Shown piece by piece: positions 17,655 through 23,411 of a DNA stretch of 23,411 nucleotides. Numbering within the stretch: position 1 is the stretch's first letter; every line of letters begins with the position of its first letter. The notes below the pieces were generated by a model. That model saw nothing but the letters and a program-made list of their open reading frames with translations, was not told where the DNA came from and made no database searches. Origin of the DNA: an uncultured Neomegalonema sp. (GTDB lineage Bacteria; Pseudomonadota; Alphaproteobacteria; Rhodobacterales; Rhodobacteraceae); the NCBI GenBank assembly GCA_937927905.1, contig CALFWP010000179.1, forward strand, positions 1 through 23,411, read 5' to 3'. The position numbers were made by a program, and so were the translations under genes.

Positions 17655-18940
17655 GATCCTGCCCGGAAAATCCGGCGCAGAGCTGCCGTGGGAGCCAGGG
17701 CGATCAGTCGCCCGCGCGCCCGTGTTTCACCGGCCGCAAAGCCGGGACCATCGCCGGACCCGTAGAAAAAGTCTGCACGTCCGGTGCCCTTAATGGCACC
17801 GCCGGTATCCAGCGCGGTCACGAGCCTTTGTACCGGACCTACCGGTGATTCAAAATCCAGCCAGAACGGTATTCCGAGCGGATAGATACTCCGGTCCACC
17901 GCAATTGCACGCATGGTAGGCAGAGGAGTTCCGAACGTTCCGATCGGGCCGAGCGAGGGGTCTTTTGCAAGCTCCGGACGTTCAGTAAAAAACACATAGG
18001 ATCTGTTTGTGGCTAACAAGTCATCCCTACGCTGCGGATTATTGCGTATCCAGTCTTTAATGGATTGTGCCGTGACCTGCTCCAATGCAAGTTCATTCCA
18101 GTTCACCAGTGTTTTGCCGATCGCGGTATAGGCATGGCCGTTTTTACCGGCAAAACCAACGCGGGTGACGCTGCCATCAGGTAATCTGATCCTGCCGGAG
18201 CCTTGTATTTCGAGGAAAAATGCCTCTACCGGATCATCGATCCAGAAAAGCTCAAGCCCACGCTCTGAGAGCGCACCGTTTTGTATTTGTGACCGTTCAA
18301 AATACGGGACATCAGAGCGCAGGTCCGGTGGTTTGGAATAGATCGGAAACTGATACGGCCCTCCCCGGACCCGTGATCCGCGCAATTCAGGTTCGAAATA
18401 CCCCGTATAAAGCGTACTTCCGTTCTTGCCTGCACCATTTACCGAAACTGGTTCGAACCATTTTTCAAAAAAGGCCCTGGCTGTTTTTGTGTCCGCACGC
18501 AAGGCACTTTCGCAAATCGGTCTCCAATCGCTTGTCCGTCCGAAAACTGGTTCGCCGTTTAGCGTTTGCCCGCCGATGCCCTGATCTGCGGCGTTACGGA
18601 GGATTTTCGGACATGTATCACGCAATGTTATCAGCACCGGTGCATGATCCCCATCCGTCCAGCCCGGCATTGATGCAAATACAAAGCGCTCAACAACAGG
18701 TGGTGTCACGGGCGTTGCCGCCGGTTTTCCGGAAATAACCTGCGCTGCAGAGTAGTTTGGAGGGAGCGCTTCCGGATCGGCGGGCAGGGCCGCAGGATTA
18801 AGCGGACGTGCAGAAATCGGTTCCGTTACAGGTATTGTATTATTGCTTTGCTGCACGTGCAGATCAGCGGTTGATCTCGCACTTGCGCATGCACAAAGAG
18901 ACAATGCGGCAAGCGGTATTGCAAACAGACGTATGCACAT
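17651..18940 (-). CDS. mltA: Membrane-bound lytic murein transglycosylase A (MltA)
   Basis: MltA cuts peptidoglycan glycans to form 1,6-anhydro ends. The product is 429 residues from the chosen start. The N-terminus M-C-I-R-L-F-A-I-P-L is a lipoprotein signal; the lipid-bearing Cys is most likely Cys18 (L-C-A-C), less likely Cys16. The MltA domain is recognisable by G-Y-F-E-P-E-L, I-Q-G-S-G-R-I and R-S-Y-V-F-F, followed by a C-terminal 3D domain with D378-T-G-G-A-I-K-G and R-A-D390, the conserved aspartates of the active site. The open frame extends upstream to 19081, but those residues lack signal-peptide character, so ATG 18940 is preferred despite a poor ribosome binding site. About 159 bp separate it from the Tim44-domain gene. 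Confidence 0.93.
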   Translation of the reverse strand: MCIRLFAIPLAALSLCACASARSTADLHVQQSNNTIPVTEPISARPLNPAALPADPEALPPNYSAAQVISGKPAATPVTPPVVERFVFASMPGWTDGDHAPVLITLRDTCPKILRNAADQGIGGQTLNGEPVFGRTSDWRPICESALRADTKTARAFFEKWFEPVSVNGAGKNGSTLYTGYFEPELRGSRVRGGPYQFPIYSKPPDLRSDVPYFERSQIQNGALSERGLELFWIDDPVEAFFLEIQGSGRIRLPDGSVTRVGFAGKNGHAYTAIGKTLVNWNELALEQVTAQSIKDWIRNNPQRRDDLLATNRSYVFFTERPELAKDPSLGPIGTFGTPLPTMRAIAVDRSIYPLGIPFWLDFESPVGPVQRLVTALDTGGAIKGTGRADFFYGSGDGPGFAAGETRARGRLIALAPTAALRRIFRAGS

Positions 18941-19099
18941 ACGCTTTTTTATACAGCGGATTTGTCCTGATGAACGGTCCTGTGCGGCTTGGCGGCGTAT
19001 CAGGTTCGGACCGTTTCTTGTTGTGGGGTGTCTGTGCATGGCATGATGTCCTGCCTTTGTCCGGCGCCGGCATAAAAGCATGGTGCTGAAGTTTTTGCC

Positions 19100-19801
19100 T
19101 TATTCCCCGGTTTCGATCAGCAGCCAGCCGGGATTGGAATCGCCCAGTTTGCGCTCGAATGTCCAGAGGTCGTTCATGCGTCTCACCACGGTAGGGTCAC
19201 CATCAACAACTTCACCCTCCGAATTGCGTACGGCGACGATCATTTCTGCATCAAAACGCACATCCATGTGCAGGATTTTTTCAGCTTCATTCAATCTGGC
19301 ATCTTCAATTTTTGTGCTGCGCAGACCGACAAACCTTGCATCAACCGACAGGTCATTCTCTGCGCGCTCATCAATAACACCTGCAAAGCTGCTATAAACA
19401 TCGTCATTAAGTAAAGGCCGCAATGTGGATTTATCGCCTGATTCAAATCCCATCAGGATCATTTCATAGGCCGCTTTCGCACCCTCTATAAAGCGTTGTG
19501 CGTCAAAGTCTGTTTCATGAGCCTTGGCCGCGACAAGAGTTTGTCCGATAGAGCCGTCAAGATCAGTAACTGCGGCAATATCGGCATGCCGTATGGTAGG
19601 GTCCGCCTGTTCTGCCCCCGGGAAAGGAATAACAGTTTCGGAGTTTTTGTCCTGCCCATTCTGCGTGGAACCGGCATGACCGAAATAGTCACTCGGATTT
19701 TCATGTCCCGTCCGCCGCCCCAGTACATCGCGCAATCTTAAAAAAAGAAAACCCGCAATTGCCGCCAGAATTATGATTTCTAAAGTCATTACGCCGCTCA
19801 T
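19100..19801 (-). CDS. Tim44-domain membrane-anchored protein
   Basis: The product is 233 residues with one N-terminal membrane helix (about 5-22, L-E-I-I-I-L-A-A-I-A-G-F-L-F-L) followed by R-L-R-D-V-L-G-R-R-T-G, the hallmark opening of alphaproteobacterial Tim44/TimA proteins. After an acidic, variable linker, the Tim44-like domain occupies about 90-230 (F-I-E-G-A-K-A-A-Y-E-M-I; D-V-Y-S-S-F; closing L-W-T-F-E-R-K). In mitochondria Tim44 tethers Hsp70 to the import channel; bacterial members have no settled role. ATG 19801 is chosen because the membrane helix begins just after it; ATG 19789 is nearly as good, and the frame is open to 19882. It is divergent from secB, a frequent alphaproteobacterial neighbour. 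Confidence 0.9.
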   Translation of the reverse strand: MSGVMTLEIIILAAIAGFLFLRLRDVLGRRTGHENPSDYFGHAGSTQNGQDKNSETVIPFPGAEQADPTIRHADIAAVTDLDGSIGQTLVAAKAHETDFDAQRFIEGAKAAYEMILMGFESGDKSTLRPLLNDDVYSSFAGVIDERAENDLSVDARFVGLRSTKIEDARLNEAEKILHMDVRFDAEMIVAVRNSEGEVVDGDPTVVRRMNDLWTFERKLGDSNPGWLLIETGE

Positions 19802-20195
19802 TGCCACATTGCTCAAGGATTGCGTGTTTCGCCAGGAACTCTCATTACTAGCGCAGGGTCGCAAAACAAAACGGAATTTCATATAATATAGCGCTTGCTG
19901 ATAAAAAACGATAGCGCCGGTGAAAAATCACTTTAATACGTTCATCAAAGTTTGGCATCCGTTGCGGTGTCGGCTCATTTTCGATCAGAATTCCGGTCAT
20001 GCCGGAAAACTTACGAAGATTTAAACATCTGTCCTGCCTTGTTGAACAGAACTGCATATGCGCAGGTTTTGCGGCGTTTTGCCCTTTGTCTGCATTGTTT
20101 TGCATTGGTATACACCGCATGTTAGCGCTGCGCGCCTCATATGTTTATGAAACCGTGATGTTTGTTGATGATGGACCCGAAGGAGAGAGCCGCTC
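19802..20195. other. Divergent intergenic region between the Tim44-domain gene and secB
   Basis: About 394 bp. No coding frame is convincing. For secB a promoter-like pair lies at 20086-20114. For the Tim44 gene the minus strand has TATATTATAT at 19881-19890, a good -10 box, but no clear -35 box stands in front of it. If 19882 rather than 19801 were the Tim44 start, this -10 would fall on the start codon, which is another reason for the shorter form. Confidence 0.5.
20086..20114 (+). promoter_or_regulatory. Putative sigma-70-type promoter of secB
   Basis: TTGTCT at 20086-20091 and TATACA at 20109-20114 with a 17-base spacer. Start would be near 20121, giving a leader of about 75 nt. The spacer holds a short direct repeat (GCATTG twice). 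Found by eye. Confidence 0.5.
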
Positions 20196-20672
20196 ATGGC
20201 TGAAGAAGCGCCAAACGCTCAAAAACCCGCACCACAACTGAGCATTCGTGCCCAGTTGACCCGTTCGCTGACCTTTACAAATCCCGGTGCTTTGAAGCGG
20301 TTCGAGAAAACGCCGACGATTTCCGTAAATATCAATGTTGATGCCAGTAAGGGCGGTGATCAGGAATATATCGTCGGCCTTAAGATCCAGGCTGCCGCTA
20401 AGTCCGAATCGGAAGAGGTCTACACGCTGGGGCTTGACTATGCGGGTGTGTTTGCTTTGAGCAATATCGAACAGAATATGCTGGAGCCGATCCTTCTTGT
20501 GGAATGCCCGCGTCTGTTGTTCCCGTTTGCGCGCCGGGTGATAGCTGATGTGACACGGGATGCCGGCTATCAGCCGATGATGCTGGATCCGGTGGATTTT
20601 GTCGCCTTGTACCGCAAAGAGGTTGAGCGCCGCAAAGAGGCTGCACAGCAGCAGGATGCAACAGTCAACTGA
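20196..20672 (+). CDS. secB: Protein-export chaperone SecB
   Basis: SecB is a homotetrameric cytoplasmic chaperone that keeps precursor proteins unfolded and hands them to SecA. The product is 158 residues, normal for alphaproteobacteria. Family blocks are visible: I-S-V-N-I-N-V-D-A (about 44-52), the E-V-Y-T-L-G-L-D-Y-A-G-V-F strand region with its acidic SecA contact, L-L-V-E-C-P-R-L-L-F-P-F-A-R-R-V and G-Y-Q-P-M-M-L-D-P-V-D-F. The ATG at 20196 has GGAGAGAG 7 bases upstream. It is convergent with the stress kinase, with a shared hairpin between. Confidence 0.97.
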   Translation: MAEEAPNAQKPAPQLSIRAQLTRSLTFTNPGALKRFEKTPTISVNINVDASKGGDQEYIVGLKIQAAAKSESEEVYTLGLDYAGVFALSNIEQNMLEPILLVECPRLLFPFARRVIADVTRDAGYQPMMLDPVDFVALYRKEVERRKEAAQQQDATVN

Positions 20673-20680
20673 CAGGCCGC

Positions 20681-20716
20681 ATCACAGGAGCCGGATGTCT
20701 GTCCGGCTTCTGTGAT
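20681..20716. terminator. Hairpin between convergent secB and the stress kinase gene
   Basis: A 15-bp inverted repeat, ATCACAGGAGCCGGA against TCCGGCTTCTGTGAT, with a 6-nt loop and a single G-U pair in the plus-strand RNA. It starts 8 bp after the secB stop and ends 9 bp before the kinase stop. No T-run follows on either side, so it may be a bidirectional transcript end or stabiliser rather than a classical terminator. Confidence 0.6.
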
Positions 20717-20725
20717 ATTACATCG

Positions 20726-22465
20726 TTAACGGTCCGCAGTTTGTGCCGGAAAGTCTAATTCGATTGTGTAGAACCCGCCGGTTTGTGTGCGTGTCACTTC
20801 GCCGCGCAATTGACGGGCGAAACCTTCGATCAATTTCTGGCCAATACCCTGCCGTCCATTTGTTTCCGAAGGGGATATGGGCGTTTTGTCCGGTCTGCTG
20901 TTGGAAATTTTCAGATAAAGGCTGTCGGCGCGCTCTTTCAGGTGTATTTCCAACGTTCCGTTATCAGCGTCTCCCAGAGCATGTTTGAACGTATTGACGA
21001 TGGCTTCCGTTGCAAACAGAACCAAGGGGACTGCGGTTTCGGGATCTGCGACAACCGGGTCGAGATCCGTCAGAAGTTTAATGGAATCTCGCCGTCTTTC
21101 ACTGCCCTGTATCAGATTTTCTGCGATATCACGGATCAGAATATCCATACTAACGGCACTGGTATTCTTGGATTCATAAATTTTCTGATGGACCTGAGCC
21201 AAACCCTGTACACGCTCCTGCAAGCGTTCCAATCCCTGTTTTTCACGCTCTGTCGCGGCATCACGTTTTTGCAGGCTCATGAGGCTTGAGATCATCTGCA
21301 GGTTGTTTTTGACTCTGTGATTGACCTCGCGCAGCAGGCTTTCTTTTTCGCGGACGGACTCGACAAGATCACTTTCGCGGGTTTTGATCATTTCGACCAT
21401 TTTGTCGAAACTTGATCCCAGTTGTGCGATTTCAGCAGGGGCATTGCGCATTTTGCGTGCACGCAGAAAACGGCCGCTGCGCCCGTATGCGGAGACCAGA
21501 CGATCAAGATATAAAATGTGCCGTAATGCAAGCTGATCAACTGCAAAATATGCAACGGCAACAGCCAAAGCCCACATCAGGATCGGCAGGCTGATGGTCA
21601 GCAGTTTAAACCAGCCTACAGCAGTCGGAACAGCGGCCCCGGGCCAGCTTGAAACCGCAAAAATGTCTTGTTTGAACAAGGGGGCGATCGCAAAAACGCG
21701 GGCCTCGCCCGAGCGCGACACAGCCTCGGAAATCCTGTCCTGACCTGACAGAATCCGGCGCAATTCATCCTCGGAAGGCAACCATCCGGACCCGTTTCCG
21801 GGTGTGCTTTGCGCGACACCGAGACCGGCGGATGTAACGATCGCAAAGCGGGCATCCGGTGCGAGATTTTTCGAGCGTGCCACCCACTCCAGATACCGGC
21901 TTGAAATCGACATGCTTAAGGCGCCGCGCAGTATATTGTCGCGATAAACCGGTTTATTGAGGACAATCACCTGCTGGCCGCTGACTTCCCCGACTTCACG
22001 CGCAGTGACGGAACGGCGCGGGGTTTTCAAAAAGGCCTGCATTCCGGGCTGACCGCTGAAATCGCGCGGCCCGGTTGCCGGATAAGAACATTCCATCAGG
22101 CCGCTGACATCAATATAGCCTACGAAAGGTATTTCCGGTTCGCCGGTGATAAAGGTATTCAGTATGCCCCGGCATTGTTCAACATCAACATCAACATCGA
22201 TATTGATCATCGCGTCAAGCGCGCTCAGCTTGCCGAATGCTTCGAGTATCGCCGCCTGTTCGATTTGTCCCGCTTCCAGCGCTTCGAATGTGAAGGCCTC
22301 GCGCCTCAGCTTCTTTGTTTCCTGATAGTTGGCAATCCCCTGCGCCACCGCGATGACACCGACCGGCAGCATTGCTATGGCCAATAGAATTGCGACCTGC
22401 GCCCGCAGGCTCAGCTTATGAAGTATACGTTCAATTGATGGAAAAAGCGCAGCGCGGGACGGCAC
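20726..22465 (-). CDS. HisKA_2-type membrane histidine kinase of the general stress response
   Basis: The product is 579 residues. Membrane helices at about 22-43 and 287-308 enclose a periplasmic domain of about 240 residues that looks Cache-like (strand-rich, with Y-I-D-V-S-G and G-A-L-S-M-S-I-S segments). After a HAMP-like linker comes the HisKA_2 box with phospho-acceptor His383 in E-V-N-H-R-V-K-N-N-L-Q, then an HWE/HisKA_2-type ATPase domain (F-A-T-E-A-I-V-N-T-F-K-H-A; G-I-G-Q-K-L-I-E-G). Kinases of this class phosphorylate PhyR. The start is a GTG with GAGGAG 9 bases upstream, 5 bp after the ecfG stop, so it belongs to the nepR-ecfG operon. An in-frame (AACATC)3 repeat on the plus strand encodes part of I-N-I-D-V-D-V-D. 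Confidence 0.92.
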   Translation of the reverse strand: MPSRAALFPSIERILHKLSLRAQVAILLAIAMLPVGVIAVAQGIANYQETKKLRREAFTFEALEAGQIEQAAILEAFGKLSALDAMINIDVDVDVEQCRGILNTFITGEPEIPFVGYIDVSGLMECSYPATGPRDFSGQPGMQAFLKTPRRSVTAREVGEVSGQQVIVLNKPVYRDNILRGALSMSISSRYLEWVARSKNLAPDARFAIVTSAGLGVAQSTPGNGSGWLPSEDELRRILSGQDRISEAVSRSGEARVFAIAPLFKQDIFAVSSWPGAAVPTAVGWFKLLTISLPILMWALAVAVAYFAVDQLALRHILYLDRLVSAYGRSGRFLRARKMRNAPAEIAQLGSSFDKMVEMIKTRESDLVESVREKESLLREVNHRVKNNLQMISSLMSLQKRDAATEREKQGLERLQERVQGLAQVHQKIYESKNTSAVSMDILIRDIAENLIQGSERRRDSIKLLTDLDPVVADPETAVPLVLFATEAIVNTFKHALGDADNGTLEIHLKERADSLYLKISNSRPDKTPISPSETNGRQGIGQKLIEGFARQLRGEVTRTQTGGFYTIELDFPAQTADR

Positions 22466-22470
22466 TGGTA

Positions 22471-23025
22471 TCAGCTCCTCTCCGTGGTATTGCCCGGATC
22501 CATGACCGCAAGAATTTCCCCGTCCGTGCCTCTTCCGTTGCTACCGGAGTTTTCCAGGTCGAGCATCTCCGTCAGTCTGGCACGGGCACGGTTAACACGG
22601 CTTTTGACTGTTCCGACAGCACATCCGCAGACGGCAGCGGCCTCTTCGTATGAAAAACCAGATGCCCCGACCAGTGTGAGAGCCTCCCGCTGATCCGCAG
22701 GCAGTGTAGCGAAGGCCATGTTAAAATCGCGCAGGTCCATAATCCCGTGCTGGGTTGGCTTATCAGCAAGCTGCGCAGCGTATTTTCCGTCCACATCCTC
22801 AACTTCACGGCGTTGTTTGCGAAGTTCGGAATAAAAGGTATTGCGCAAAATCGTGAATAGCCATGCGCGCATGTTGGTGCCTTTTTTAAAACCGGACAGG
22901 TTGGTCCAGGCTTTGACAATGGTTTCCTGCACAAGGTCATCCGCACGTGTCTGATCACGGACAAGGCTTCTTGCGAACGCTCTCAGATTATGGGTCTGCG
23001 CGATCAGCTCGTCTTCAAGGCTCAT
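22471..23025 (-). CDS. ecfG: General stress response ECF sigma factor EcfG
   Basis: The product is 184 residues. Region 2 (about 10-75) includes R-A-D-D-L-V-Q-E-T-I-V-K-A-W and the -10 recognition helix N-M-R-A-W-L-F-T-I-L-R-N. Region 4 (about 102-152) has L-P-A-D-Q-R-E-A-L-x-L-V and the helix-turn-helix F-S-Y-E-E-A-A-A-V-C-G-C-A-V-G-T-V-K-S-R. This is the ECF15 (EcfG) type, held by NepR until phosphorylated PhyR releases it. A tail of about 30 polar residues follows region 4. It overlaps nepR by 11 bp, and the kinase gene follows after 5 bp. The upstream promoter matches EcfG's own consensus, so positive autoregulation is expected. Confidence 0.95.
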   Translation of the reverse strand: MSLEDELIAQTHNLRAFARSLVRDQTRADDLVQETIVKAWTNLSGFKKGTNMRAWLFTILRNTFYSELRKQRREVEDVDGKYAAQLADKPTQHGIMDLRDFNMAFATLPADQREALTLVGASGFSYEEAAAVCGCAVGTVKSRVNRARARLTEMLDLENSGSNGRGTDGEILAVMDPGNTTERS

Positions 23026-23203
23026 CGTTTTGTCCGCTCTGCCGCAGTTGTTCCAGCAGCGAACTCAGGTTTTCCGGCAAAGGTTCATTTGCCACATCAT
23101 CATAAACTTTTTTAAGGGCACTTGAGATCCGGTCTTGCGGTGCAGCCCCCTGCAAGTGGGTTCCGTTCACATCAAAGCCATCAGCTTTGGAATTATTTTC
23201 CAT
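23015..23203 (-). CDS. nepR: Anti-sigma factor NepR
   Basis: The product is 62 residues. It has a short polar N-terminus and then the NepR core I-S-S-A-L-K-K-V-Y-D-D-V-A-N-E-P-L-P-E-N-L, whose two helices clamp EcfG regions 2 and 4; phosphorylated PhyR binds the same helices. The frame runs on to 23365, but that part covers the promoters and the phyR start, and ATG 23203 begins the family-like protein. The ribosome binding site is weak. It overlaps ecfG by 11 bp, giving translational coupling of antagonist and sigma factor. Confidence 0.93.
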   Translation of the reverse strand: MENNSKADGFDVNGTHLQGAAPQDRISSALKKVYDDVANEPLPENLSSLLEQLRQSGQNDEP

Positions 23204-23231
23204 CCGGATTCTCGCAGGTTTATGTATTTTC

Positions 23232-23257
23232 GGAACTAAACGCCGCTTACCTGCGTA
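23232..23257 (+). promoter_or_regulatory. EcfG-dependent promoter of phyR
   Basis: On the plus strand GGAAC (23232-23236), a 17-base spacer and CGTA (23254-23257, one base off CGTT). The start would lie near 23264, about 45 nt before phyR. Confidence 0.7.
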
Positions 23258-23264
23258 TGGTTCC
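23239..23264 (-). promoter_or_regulatory. EcfG-dependent promoter of nepR-ecfG-kinase
   Basis: On the minus strand GGAAC (23264-23260), a 17-base spacer and CGTT (23242-23239) match the published EcfG consensus GGAAC-N16/17-CGTT exactly. The start would lie near 23232, about 28 nt before nepR. It overlaps the opposing phyR promoter. Confidence 0.85.
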
Positions 23265-23309
23265 ATATACAGAAATGATAGTAAAATTACGTCAAGGTTT
23301 TCAGAACGT

Positions 23310-23411
23310 ATGAGCGACAGCATGAATGAGACAGGCGGGCCGGACAATGTGTTTGACTCTGTCAAAGGCCACCTTCATCACTTGCGCCGGTTTGCGCGGG
23401 CATTGACCGGG
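23310..23411 (+). CDS. phyR: Anti-anti-sigma response regulator PhyR (first 34 residues, cut by window edge)
   Basis: The frame starts M-S-D-S-M-N-E-T and reaches H-L-H-H-L-R-R-F-A-R-A-L-T-G at the edge. The last part matches the first helix of the sigma-like domain of PhyR, which mimics EcfG and captures NepR when its C-terminal receiver is phosphorylated. The receiver domain lies outside the window. ATG 23322 is an alternative start. Divergence from nepR-ecfG is the standard arrangement of this locus. Confidence 0.88.
   Translation, partial: MSDSMNETGGPDNVFDSVKGHLHHLRRFARALTG

Noticed and set aside
19999..20241. 80-codon plus-strand frame overlapping the start of secB
   Set aside because: It lies across the secB leader and start in another frame, and resembles no known family.

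Overview
The window is chromosomal DNA from an alphaproteobacterium. The main evidence is the general stress response set nepR-ecfG with divergent phyR, the division-site regulator MipZ, a D,D-carboxypeptidase with a C-terminal SPOR domain, a Tim44-domain protein next to secB, and a cysteine-free L31 ribosomal protein. Genus cannot be read from the sequence. Gene density is high, start sites mostly resolve, and almost everything is housekeeping. The only mobile DNA is the end of an IS3-type element at the left edge.

Layout. 1-123: end of an insertion sequence reading off the window. 232-2604: ChaC-type gamma-glutamylcyclotransferase, a secreted protein with two CAP domains, and RecR. 2809-2884: tRNA-Gln(UUG). 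3202-7113: an inner-membrane MotA/TolQ-like channel protein, a MotB-like coiled-coil protein with an OmpA domain, and a convergent M23 peptidase. 7264-11609: clpA, clpS and a divergent D,D-carboxypeptidase. 11655-15560: mipZ, rpmE (L31), prs, a strongly altered PanC homologue and a small membrane protein, all on the minus strand. 15691-19801: a minus-strand cluster of Tim44-domain protein, MltA, Smr protein and an EnvZ-like kinase with no response regulator beside it. 20196-20672: secB. 20726-23411: the general stress response locus.

How the genes relate. Several products act on the envelope or on peptidoglycan: the channel/OmpA pair, M23 peptidase, D,D-carboxypeptidase, MltA, and MipZ for division placement. 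ClpS and ClpA form the N-end-rule adaptor and unfoldase. The right end encodes the partner-switch circuit: a membrane HisKA_2 kinase, the sigma factor EcfG, its anti-sigma factor NepR and the start of the anti-anti-sigma regulator PhyR. nepR and phyR diverge across about 106 bp holding two EcfG-type promoters on opposite strands, interlocked in a nearly symmetric arrangement.

No clearly new multi-gene system is visible. The items most worth a second look are the PanC homologue that has lost several pantoate-binding positions, the interlocked EcfG promoters, the tandem CAP protein with a decayed second site, the kinase lacking a neighbouring regulator, and the long hairpin at 15642-15676.
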